Part shown: in pieces, positions 1-9,804 of the stretch
How positions within the stretch are numbered: position 1 is the stretch's first letter
Layout: the number at the start of each line of letters is the position of its first letter
Source of the DNA: Polyodon spathula
Lineage: Eukaryota; Chordata; Actinopteri; Acipenseriformes; Polyodontidae
Direction of reading: 5' to 3'
DNA: 64,000 bases
Assembly: GCF_017654505.1 (NCBI RefSeq)
Contig: NC_054553.1
Location: 12,737,049-12,801,048 of the forward strand
Program-made: the position numbers and the translations under genes
The notes under the pieces: generated by a model
What the model was told of the DNA's origin: nothing
The model's input: the letters and a program-made list of their open reading frames with translations, nothing else
Database searches by the model: none

Positions 1-1997
1 TTATACACTCCGCACCACAGCTGTAAAATAAAAATCAGAGCTATCATTATCCACTCCGCACCACGGCTGTAAAATAAAAATCAGAGCTATCATTATCATT
101 AGTTGATAACCATGACATAAGGTATGTACAGAATAGAGCAAAAGAAGAATTAGCAATGAAATGTCTCTTACAATTTGATAGACAATTCTCCAGATGTGTG
201 CAAAAAATGTTAGGGTGACATACCAGAGGATGGATGCATGAACAGACAGCTATGTGTATCTCCACTACTTTAAATCCTGTTCTCGCCAAGTTGCCCATCT
301 TGGCAGTCCACAGGGATTGCTGTATTAGCCGCTGAACTCCAGTTTGCCAAGGAGGACAATAGTTTGAAGATACAGTAATTCATCTCATTGACTCCCCTGC
401 TCAGACTCCCCACAAGTCCAGATGGATTTCCCAGGCTAGGCTTTCATCTCTAGGGTTCAGAAGTGATTCTGCTGGTTTATATTAATGTGCCCTTTGAGGT
501 TAAAAAAAAAAAATCATGACAGTCTGCCTACCTCTGCACCAATTGTGTGAAATGTTAGACATTAACATCCCTCAAGACACCTTCCAGAGGTATATCCTAC
601 GCCTTGTTAGGGATGTAATAAACAGTGACACAACTAGATATTAGATAGGGTCTGAATAAAAGGGTCAGGTAGGGTATACACCACGATCTCCTACAATGTA
701 ACCCAGGCAGACCGTGGCAGTGTGCTGATTAAGTGGAAGCTCCCTGTATGCAGCATTAAGAATACACCTGAAAGGAGCTCTGTATTGACTCAGTCCTTAA
801 CCCCAGCACAACCTCCTCCTAGATGACTGTTTGTGGTATTCTCTGGCCATGTTTAGCATAGCTAAAGGCTTATAAATCAGCCAGGGTTCCCATTGTAACT
901 GCTGCGTTCGAACAGTTCTTGAAGCAGTGCTACATTAGCCATTATTGAAGCACAATTGGCCCATTTTGAACATGTTATAATTCAAACCTTTGTGTCTGAT
1001 TTGGCTGCGTTTAAAGAATTAGACCTCAGAGATAGGAATAATTGCACCCTATTTGGTTCACACTGTTTCATTTCCATAATGTAACAATTACTGATTTGTC
1101 TTCTTTTCTAATGTATCATGCAAATAAAGTATTTTAAGGCAGCCTTACATCTAGAGAGCACAAGCAGTTGTTTTTCAAATGTGTCCTTTAAGAGAGGGAA
1201 GGATTACAAATGTCATGTGCATATCATTATAGTAAATCTACAGTTCTTCTCTTACATAGTTGAAACCTCAGTGGTTATGGATGGTAGCCAGTGTAAAGGT
1301 TGTGGTTATGATTACACATTTAAAAAATGAACAACTGAAAGAATTAGCAGGGTTTTCTAACAGATTTGACTAATAGAAGCATTTACTGGATTGCAGCTTT
1401 ATAAGAGTGAAGATTTATAATATTCTAGAGGTAAAAAGATGCTGCTACTTGATTATTTTCATGCAACACTTTGCATATTAAGCTTTACGGTGCCTTCTGT
1501 CTGTGTGGTTTCAGAGCTCAACAGCATGAATTACCTTGAGCATTGTATAAATTAAATATATTGCACAGGCAGAGCTCACTAAAGTTGAGTTGTTGAAACG
1601 TTATACAGCTGTTACTGTCACTGTCGATATCTGAAGTAGACTACTACTCTAAAATATTACTGATATCAGGAATAACGATTTCAAATATATCTCATACTAT
1701 GAAATGTGAGAGAAAACATTTTTGATTTCCATATGGTTGATACTAGTTGAGAAATTGCAGATATCACAATACACATGGTTGGTATCGGACTGCACTTTTG
1801 ATCGGACTGCACTTTTTTGGATTTACTTTAAATTAAGCTGCTGATTATTTGATTATAAAGTAAAACTGTAAAAAAAAATTAAGTAGACAAACATTTCTGC
1901 TAGTGTCTTCTTAAGTGTTTAATATATAGCTAGTGTTGTTCTCAGCGCCACTAGAGAATCATAGTAAATGGAAAGAACAATAACAACCTGCATGGCT
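1..1997. other. Unique-looking DNA, no gene supported
   Basis: Open frames here are at most 83 codons and resemble no family I know. The first 90 bases hold a short direct duplication (a phrase beginning cactccgcaccac near position 7 recurs near 52). Part of 900-1080 is free of obvious repeats and could be conserved noncoding DNA, but that cannot be judged from one sequence. The stretch ends at the TA target site of a Tc1 element. Confidence 0.5.
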
Positions 1998-1999
1998 TA

Positions 2000-3376
2000 C
2001 AGTAGCTCTCAAAAGTATTCACCCCCCTTGGACTTTTCCACATTTTATTGTGTTACAACATGGAATCAACATGGATTTAATTAGGAGTTTTTGCCACTGA
2101 TCAACACAAAAAAAGTCCATAATGTCAAAGTGAAAAATAAAATCTACAAATTGTTCTAAACTGAAAAATAAAATCTACAAAGTATTCACTTTTCTATGAC
2201 GCACCTAAATAAGCTCTGGTGCAATCAGTTGTCTTTAGAAGTCACATAATTAGTTGAATGGAGTCCACTTGTGTGCAATTAAGGTGTTTCACATGATTTC
2301 AAGTTAAATACACCTGTCTCTGGGAGGTCCCATAGTTCGTTTCTACATTTCCTAACAAAAACTACATCATGAAGACGAAGGAACGTTCAACGCAAATCCG
2401 GAATAAGGCTCTTCAAAAGCACCAATCAGGGGTAGGATATAAGAACATTGCCAAGGCATTGAATATCCCCTGGAGCACAGTAAAGTCCATTATTAAGAAA
2501 TGGAGAGAATATGGCACAACTTTGAATCTGTCCAGAACAGGCCGTCCTCAAAAACTGAGTATCCGGGCGAGAAGAGCACTAGTCAGGGAGGCCACCAAGA
2601 GGCCTATGGCAACTCTAAAGGAGTTACAGGGTTTCATTGCTGAGCTGGGAGACACTGTGCGTACTAGAACAATAGCCTGGGTGCTTCACAAAACTGGCCT
2701 TTATTGGAGAGTGGCAAAAAGAAAGCCATTGTTGAAAAAAAACTCACATGCGTCAGGGCCTGGAAAGCTCGTGAAGATAGAGGGCAAAATGGATCCAGCA
2801 AAGTACAAAGAAATCCTGGAGGAAAACCTGCTGAAGTCTGCAAGAGACCTGGGACTTGGGAGAAGATTAATCTTCCAGCAGGACAATGATCCCAAACATA
2901 CAGCCAAAGCAACACTGGGGTTGCTTAAAAACAAAAAGGTCAATGTCCTGGAGTGGCCCATTCAAAGCCTGGACCTCAATGTGGAAAGGGTTGAAAATTG
3001 CTGTTCACCAAAGGTCCCCATCCAACTTGATGGAGCTTGAGCAATTTTTCAAAGAAGAATGGACAAAAATTGCAGTGTCCAGATGTGCAAAGCTGGTAAA
3101 GACTTATCCAAATAGACTCATGGCTGTAATTGCTGCCAAAGGTGCCTCTACCAAATATTGACTCAAGGGGGTGAATACTTATGCAATCAATTATTTTCTG
3201 TTTTGTATTTGCAATTAATTTAGAACAATTTGTAGATTTTATTTTTCACTTTGACATTATGGACTTTTTTTGTGTTGATTAGTGGCAAAACCTAATTAAA
3301 TCCATGTTGATTCCATGTTGTAATACAATAAAATGTGGAAAAGTCCAAGGGGTGCGAATACTTTTGAGAGCCACTG
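2000..3376 (+). mobile_element. Tc1-like DNA transposon, non-autonomous relic
   Basis: The element starts with cagtagctctcaaaagtatt and ends with the inverted counterpart agagccactg, and is flanked by TA on both sides (1998-1999 and 3377-3378), the target site duplicated by the Tc1/mariner superfamily. The terminal inverted repeats are about 165 bp and nearly identical over long stretches, with internal direct repeats around 2190 and 3170 (the IR/DR layout known for fish Tc1 elements). The single gene inside is broken by an internal deletion and a frame change, so this copy cannot move by itself. At about 1.38 kb it is shorter than the usual 1.6 kb. Confidence 0.93.
2369..3161 (+). pseudogene. 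Tc1 transposase, deleted and frameshifted
   Basis: The start MKTKERSTQIRNKALQKH is the usual start of this transposase group. An N-terminal helix-turn-helix region (IAKALNIPWSTVKSIIKKW, about residues 26-44), a GRP linker (about 58-60) and a second HTH-like region follow. After the KPLLKK motif about 55-60 residues are missing, including the WSDE segment with the first catalytic Asp of the DDE triad. The second Asp is present in QQDNDPKHTA. The frame changes near 2985, just at the DLNPIEN motif, so the catalytic Glu is lost; the C-terminal part (IAVHQRSPSNLMELEQFFKE) continues in another frame to 3161. Family known: cut-and-paste transposase acting on its own inverted repeats in the nucleus. 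Inferred to be inactive. Confidence 0.93.
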
Positions 3377-3394
3377 TATGACTGGCATTTGTCT

Positions 3395-3670
3395 GTATGT
3401 CACATTTACACTTTTCCATGTACAGTATCTGTTGAACCGCTTATCCAATCGTCAGCAAACTTGGTATTAACATTATTTAGCATAAGTCATTGCGAATAAC
3501 CGTTTATGGGGATCTATGGTGATGTCTGTCTGTCTGTACATCCTTATTTCTGTAGGTAACCAACATTTTTGCATAGAACCGCTTATAAAATTGAGATGAA
3601 ACATTGCATTGCTATTTCTAATTCTATTTCATCATACACTTATCTCTAATTAAGAATTTACAGCCATGGC
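3395..3670 (+). repeat. Dispersed repeat copy, GTCTGT-rich family
   Basis: The phrase gaaccgcttatccaatcg, followed about 25 bases on by an aactt-rich stretch, recurs in diverged form at 24605-24660, and both copies lie beside gtctgtctgtatgt-type tracts. That makes this a copy of a dispersed repeat of unknown class. No coding capacity is visible. Confidence 0.45.
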
Positions 3671-4319
3671 GGGGGATGTATAGAACTGACATTTTTTGTA
3701 CAGCCTTCAAAATTCAAATTGTTTTTTGATGGATGCATTGATACAGAAGTCATTGAAAAACCTCTTTACTAATCTGCTGGCACAATTGCTGACTCGTGGA
3801 GGGTAGACCCAGTGAGCAAAGCTGGGACCGGCTATGTCACTTTGATGTGTTAAATAGTGAGATAGATATTAAATGTCCCTTGGGGGAGATTAGTTTTAAT
3901 TATATTTCTTGTAAAAAAAAAAAACAGGACTACTTTGAACAATCCTTCTGGCAGTCCAGACTGATGACAACAATCAAGCACTCGTAGACTGCATGGCTCT
4001 TAACCATTAATAAATGGTTTAATAGCTGCAGTGAATGTGTGGTCATTATTCTAATAGAGTTCAGACTATATTTTAGGTTTGCTGAAAATACTTCATGGTG
4101 ACTATGTAAAGGTGGGTAGTAGTACCTTAGGGAGACAGCAATGAAATTTGGTAAGTTGTAACTTCCACTGTGACCCATGGGGACACTATGCATAAGGTTA
4201 ATTTACATAAAGTTGCAATAACTAGCTTCCGTGTTATATAAAAAAGCAACCCTTAGTTAGTCAGATCCAGTAAGTTAAACACGCCGACCTTGGAACAGAG
4301 AAAAAGCCCTGTGTGTAAT

Positions 4320-5196
4320 TGTGACAGGACAGCGCAACCAGGAAGGGAGTCTCAGCCACAGAAGTTGCAGGTCTCAAAACACTAATGTGCACTTTATTTA
4401 CAAATACAAATGAACGACACACTAAACTAAACAAAACACATTAACAAAGCAACAGACACAAGGGCCAAAAGAAAAGGTCTACAAAAACACTCATGAATGT
4501 AAACAAACAAACGAGATGGGACAGCATGGAACACGAAACAATTTCACCTTTACCTTCACCTTCACCTTCACCTTCACAGTCACCTTTCACCTTCACATTC
4601 ACCTTCACATTCCGCCTTCTACCTTCTGCCTTTCGCATTCACCTTCACCTTCACCGTTCACCTTCACCTCAACCTTCACCTTCACCTTTCACCTTCACCT
4701 TCATCTTATACCTTCACCTTTCACCTTCACCTTCGCCTCCACCGTTCACCTTCATCTTCACCTTCACCTTCACAGTCACCTTTCACCTTCACATTCACCT
4801 TCACATTCCGCCTTCTACCTTCCGCCTTTTGCATTCACCTTCACCTTCACCTTTCACCTTCACCTTCATCTTATATCTTCACCTTTCACCTTCACCTTTG
4901 CCTTCACTATTCACCTTTCACCTTTGCCTTCGCCTTCACCTTCACGTTCACCTTCACCTTCACCTTTCAATGTTCACCTTTTACCAACATCAACTCGAGT
5001 AATTCCTTTTAACTAACACCTGTGATCACCCTATTTATACACCTGTGTCTGGAGCCTTAATTAATCATTAAGGCTCCAGCCACATTCCCACGTGTTTCGA
5101 CAGGGAGAAATTTAACCCCTCCTTGCCAACCCATTATTCACCACACCAACCCGTACACATGTGCACCAGCAGGGCTTTCCCTGTCACACTGTCACA
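4320..5196 (-). mobile_element. Solo LTR of a Ty3/gypsy-like element with exact target duplication
   Basis: The unit begins tgtgacagg and ends ctgtcaca, so it has the TG...CA ends of an LTR. It is bordered on both sides by the same 5 bases, gtaat (4315-4319 and 5197-5201), the target duplication length of Ty3/gypsy integrases. The orientation is judged minus because TTTATT near 4393 reads as AATAAA on the minus strand, and the ggctccagccac motif near 5080 recurs in the LTR at 56569. No internal retroviral-type genes are present, so it is what remains after LTR-LTR recombination. A hexamer minisatellite fills its middle. Confidence 0.82.
4540..4975 (+). repeat. Hexamer minisatellite (cttcac)n
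   Basis: About 430 bp consist of cttcac hexamers broken by variants with extra T (ctttcacc) and by a higher-order segment (acattccgccttctacctt) that occurs near 4600 and again near 4803. The roughly 190-bp spacing of that segment shows a second, larger repeat period. The array lies wholly inside the solo LTR at 4320-5196. The Thr/Phe/Ser/Pro-rich open frames across it come from the repeat and are not a gene. Confidence 0.9.
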
Positions 5197-5454
5197 GTAA
5201 TTATTGACTTTTTCCAATAAGGCTCGGGGGAATTTAAGCTCAGCATTGGAGACTCAGAGACTCTTCTGCAGAAGATCAGGGAATCTCTGTCTCAATCACA
5301 CTGATTCACTTGTCCTTTAAAATAAAGCTAAGCAAGACAGGTGTCAGAATGTGATTGAGATCTTGTCATTTGTTTCTATTTCCTCAAACTGTCAGGGAGG
5401 CAGGCAGTAAGGCAGTGTCCCAGCCGCTTACTGTGTTGTGTGATACACTCGTTA

Positions 5455-5605
5455 CGGATTTTGAACCCTGTCAGTGACATGAGGTTAAAGCTCTATAGTC
5501 ATGCCTGCAGACAATGGGTTTTGCCCAGTTGTTAAGATGCTTGCTTGTGGTGTGCTTGGTGGACTGTTTGTGCCAAGCCTCCTCCCTGTTACAGAAGGAA
5601 AGCTT
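5455..5605 (+). repeat. SINE-like repeat with tRNA-like head
   Basis: The segment atgaggttaaagctct, then a region with ttgttaagatgcttgcttg, matches the reverse complement of 25640-25770 and resembles 54955-55000. The ttaagacgcttgcttg core looks like the A-box region of a tRNA-derived SINE head. No B-box of the form GGTTCGAATCC is seen, so this copy is degenerate. Confidence 0.5.
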
Positions 5606-6399
5606 CAATCTGTTTCACAAATAACAGGTTTCATAATGTTTCAGTGAGTATTTTGCTCTCTCCTCAAAATGAAAAGCTGAAAACAAAGGGCACTGATTCA
5701 GATGCATTGCCTTAATCCTTTAGGATGTGTGAGGCAGTGAACTTATTCAGAGCTCTTTGCTGGCTCCTTTGTACAGGTGGTCTTTTAAATAGCTTTATCC
5801 AGGTCTGACCCTGAACCCTGTTTTTTTATTCTGATTCATGGTGAATGTATCAGTATTCAGATATTTGAATTACTGAATTAAGTCAGATTTAATTCACAGA
5901 ACCCTGACTAAATCCCATTTCATCCCATTGTGTCTCTTTGGGAAAGCCACCTAAGCAGTTTATGTATTTTTATTTACATTAATCCAAGTTATATTTAAAG
6001 TGTATTTAATTATTTATTCAATTTACCGTCGTCCATATTGGCTGTACACTTTACCCAATTGGGCTTAAGTAGATCAAATAACTGTGGATATAGAAGCTTA
6101 TGGCAACTATCTGAATGGATCTTGTCATAAGTAAGTTCCTCTCGATGTAAATGTTGGAAGACCATTCTAGAGGTGTGTTATTATGAATGATTATAAAAAA
6201 CGAGGAAGGTAATACAATATGGAACAAGGCCAGAGAATATTCCAATAAATTACTGTCCAAGCAACAATGCCTAACAAAACACGTTAGACTGTAAGGAAAA
6301 GACAATTGACACACAAAAAGGTTTAATTGACTGCATGATGTTAATTGTTAATTATTTTAATTGAATTACTGGCTTTGCTTTAATCCATTGATATGTGGT
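5606..6399. other. No gene supported
   Basis: AT-rich DNA with only short open frames (longest about 87 codons, no recognisable motif). No repeat could be assigned. Confidence 0.5.
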
Positions 6400-6520
6400 T
6401 GTGGCAAAGCGGTTAACAGTGTGCAGGTGCAAGTGATCAATAAACAGACAGACAATGATAACCTAGGTGCAGTGGCGTTTTATTATTATTATACCTAATG
6501 GCGAAACAGACGTGTCATGC
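6400..6520. repeat. Possible LTR edge
   Basis: The segment starts tgtggcaaagcggttaac, close to the tgtggcaaagtg start of the gypsy LTR at 56569, and contains aataaac and a tttattatt run. The other end was not found and no target duplication was recognised, so this is only a suggestion. Confidence 0.25.
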
Positions 6521-7210
6521 ACAAATGATGTATGATTGTGCTCGTTCCAAAAGTGCACGGCAAAAAAAGTGTGTGACTTAAGTGTCATTACACTTTGGTA
6601 AAGCACTGTAAAGTGTGCGCTAATTGGTCTAATTAGTCCCATAGCAACAAACTCGACAGTCATGCAAAATACTTCACGATAGACTTTCATGAAATACCAC
6701 GATACCTCCTCCACTTTTCCCTTATAAAAGAACGCTCTTTTCTGGGAATGTTCGTTCCACCCTGTTGTCCTCCTTTGTAGCGTAAGATTTTTTATTATCA
6801 ATCTGCTTCTCCTGGTGAGGGTCACTGCTAAATTATATATAAATTGTATATAGAGGTTTTGATTTATACCAATGCAATGATGTCAGCAGTTTATAACATG
6901 ATGCATTCATTTCAGTATATTATGAATAGGGATGGGATTTAGTCATGATGGTTGCGCGTGTCAAATTGAAACAAATCGTCTCATGCTTCTTTGCTGAACC
7001 TGTGCGCACCAATGCCGCAATATGCTTTTATTAATGACAGTTATTTTATTTTTATTTTTTTCCATGTGAATTTATTCTCCCGCTGTTATTTTTTCCGTGA
7101 TTTTGAACGCATTGATCATGACTGCTCTATGATTTACATCCGAATTTTCCTTGACAAACCCCTAGCCCTAATTATGAACGATGTTTGAGAACTACTAGAT
7201 CATTATTATC

Positions 7211-7241
<31 letters not shown>
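7211..7241. repeat. (ATA)n microsatellite
   Basis: About ten ATA units lie just upstream of the Myb/SANT-like exon relic. Confidence 0.9.
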
Positions 7242-7267
7242 AAATAATGTAGCTTTTTTCTCGCAGG

Positions 7268-7618
7268 ATGTTTCAAGCTTCCACCCCTTCTGACAGCACG
7301 CAACATCAGGTCCGCTGGATGGATGAGGAAACTTATTCCCTCCTCCAAATTATTGCGGACCTGGGGGTTATGGATGAAATGGATCAACCTCACCAAAGAA
7401 ATGCCACCATTTTCACCAGTATTACCAGTGCTCTGGATGAACTTGGTATAAACAGAACGCTCCTGCAGTTACGAGATAAATTCAAGAAACTGAAATATCT
7501 GTACCTGCAGGATAGACAACGCCTGCAGTCCTCTGGTCAAAGCTCGAGGTCCCAATTTTGGTTCTGAGAGGAAATGCACCAGTTAATAGTTGACCGGCCA
7601 GTGGTAGCGGAACTGTCA
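7268..7618 (+). pseudogene. Myb/SANT-like DNA-binding domain exon, interrupted by a stop
   Basis: The frame from 7268 encodes a Myb/SANT-like (trihelix type) domain: RWMDEETYSLLQIIADLG gives helix 1 with its Trp, then RNATIFTSITSALDELGINR and a QLRDKFKKLKYLY third helix, the usual N..vF..i...L.e.GI.RT..Q.r.K.K.LK pattern. A polypyrimidine stretch and gcag directly precede the ATG, as at a splice acceptor. A TGA at 7565 ends the frame, but the same frame continues with EEMHQLIVDRPVVAEL to the next stop at about 7618, which is the expected tail of this domain. The stop therefore looks secondary. Such domains occur in Harbinger-associated proteins and in host regulators; which source applies cannot be told here. 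Confidence 0.6.
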
Positions 7619-7639
7619 TGACCATAAAAGCGAGAGCGA

Positions 7640-8245
7640 TCTGTTGTCACGCTTTTCAATTTTTGCTTGTAAATTGCCCCAGTGTTACAAGCAATACAGC
7701 AGCCTGTTTTAATCCACGGGTTGATGCTGATATAATAATAGTCCTGTTCTTTTTCATCCACACATAACACAAACACCAGTCCACAGTGCGTGCTCTAGTG
7801 TTCATAATGAAAATACAGTTCTTTAGTGATACAAAGTGCAGTGATGTTGTCCAGGTTTAGTACTGGCCTTTGGAGACATGTTAGCCATCTAAATAACAAA
7901 CAAGTACAATTTACACACGACAAAACAAACATAAAATCACGGTTCACAATACAGTTCTCCTTTCAGTCTAGCATTAACCATAGCAAAGGAACAGCTCACA
8001 TCACTCTGTCCCCTTTTATACCATATATCATGACCCCTTGGTTAACGAGTGCAACAGCTCCTCCAATCCGCGGCTGCCACATTGTTTCCCTTGGGTCGAT
8101 GATTTAGTGTACGGAGCTCGGCCCCCTTTCTGTATGACCAACTTCCGCCTAACCCTGGGAATGGATTGTCTGGCCATACAGTACAGGGTACTCTGTTCCC
8201 ATTACACAGCGCCCTCACAGGTCGGGAGGGAGATGCATCACTAAG
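7640..8245 (-). repeat. Possible LTR-like segment, minus strand
   Basis: On the minus strand a gattgg (inverted CCAAT) near 8075 is followed by tataaaagggg near 8012-8023, a spacing typical of an LTR or core promoter. The segment is richer in CpG than its flanks. Terminal TG/CA ends and a target duplication could not be fixed, so the limits are approximate. Confidence 0.25.
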
Positions 8246-8324
8246 AATCACTTTGTTTCTGTCCATGGTTTACTAAGAGGTTTCCAATATACACTAGCTG
8301 TCCTCTAAAGCACTCCTCCCACCT

Positions 8325-8475
8325 CACTAACCCTAACCCTTTTCTGATACTTACAAATATTGTGTAAAAAGAAGTGCATTGTAACTATACATACTGTAAT
8401 AACAGTGTAATGATGTGTAAGTACATGCGTATTTACTAAGTGACTACACAGTACTTAAAGACACTAAACGTGTTG
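8325..8475 (-). repeat. Half copy of the telomere-core palindromic element
   Basis: The order ctaaccctaacccttttctg, attgtgtaaaaag, then cattgtaactatacat matches the reverse complement of 15475-15612, the left half of the complete element at 15455-15745. Only one arm plus the core edge remains. Confidence 0.65.
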
Positions 8476-8479
8476 CCAC

Positions 8480-9585
8480 GTGTTGATTGCCACTGGTTAC
8501 AGTCAGGCATGGTTAGGGACTATGCTTTGAAATACCTTTTTATTGACGTCTATATTGACCACAAAACAGTTTTCTCTTGTGACCTAAGCTGGAATCATCT
8601 TCCCTGTGTTTAATATGATATTGTTAGAAGTACCAGTACCTAAAATCACATTCCAGACACTTTAGACCCCAACGCTGCAGTTGGATATAGGGATGAAATC
8701 TTTCCGCCACTCATTCCCAGCTAAAGGAAATTAATACAGTACATGTATTGAAGACCAAGCTGATTTGTTTCACTTGATCCAGGGTTCTCTCAGTGAGTGC
8801 ACTATTACATTGCTATTAATAAGTTAGTAGAATACACTCAAACCCTGCAGTTAAAATACCATGTGACAGGGAGAACCTGGAGTCTGGAGGCCCCTGTTAC
8901 AGACTGCCTCACAATTAAGGCCACAATCTTGTTTTGTTTTTCTGATGGATTTGAAATAATATACTATTACTTTAATAAAAAAGGATTGTTTGATAAATGT
9001 AATCATCATTTCAGATATGTTTTGTACATAAATGCAAAAATAACCAGACTAAGCCTCAATCTTACCCTATGGACCTGCTTTGTTACCTTCAATCCATCAG
9101 CTCAATTAAGAACACAAATAACTGTAAATATATATACTTTGTGTCATATTATTGAAATCCCCTGAGCAACTTAACACCTGACACTATTCCTCATTAGAAC
9201 ATTTATTTTTATGAGCTGATATGAAGCTTTGCAGCATATTTCCCCTGGCCTCTGTAAATGAATAGAGCTTGTAGTATTTGAGAAATTGTCACTGTAGGCA
9301 GGTCGGGTAGTTAAAAAAGGAAAAAACACAGTTTCAAAATAAAAAGAACAGTGCTTTTTAGAGAAAGCTCTTAAACTTGACTTGTTGCTTTTGTGAGCTT
9401 GTTTCCTAGTGCTTACACACTCTCTCTCCCTCGCCTTCTTTGATCTATGTAACCTTTTGCAGCTGTGTGTCTCTACTTCATTATCAGGAGCTAATCACTC
9501 TGTCAAAGCCTACATTGCTTAATTAAATTACCAAAATTGATTTCACAAAACATAACAACATTACATTCATTACAGTTTAAATTAA
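8480..9585. other. No gene supported
   Basis: Ordinary AT-rich sequence. The frame at 8797-9165 (122 codons) shows no domain and an AT-driven composition, and is not accepted as a gene. Confidence 0.5.
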
Positions 9586-9589
9586 TACT

Positions 9590-9800
9590 TATTAATACTC
9601 TATCATTAAGGAATGTTTTTGTAAAAGCATAGGCAAATGTGATAAAGTATACTAAAAGCATGATAAACATTAGGGAAGTGTGATCAAGTATTGAAAAAGT
9701 ATGGTAAAGCATTGGAAAGCATGAAAAACTCCAGATATATGTGGTAAGGCATTTTAAAAAACATGGCAAACCATTGTAAACTATGGTAAATCCAAAATAT
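9590..9800. repeat. Dispersed repeat built on a catggtaaagc motif
   Basis: Short degenerate units of the type catggtaaagcatt recur through the segment. It ends with acatggcaaaccattgtaaa and ctatggtaaatc, and the same ending is found at 48718-48748. The two loci are therefore copies of one family with an internally repetitive body. Class unknown. Confidence 0.6.
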
Positions 9801-9804
9801 AACC

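Noticed and set aside
4493..5016. Open frames of 166-169 codons rich in Pro/Ser/Phe/Thr
   Set aside because: They lie on the cttcac minisatellite inside a solo LTR, with overlapping frames open for the same reason. No start context or domain.
6463..6825. Minus-strand frame of 120 codons
   Set aside because: No family features; it overlaps a possible LTR edge.
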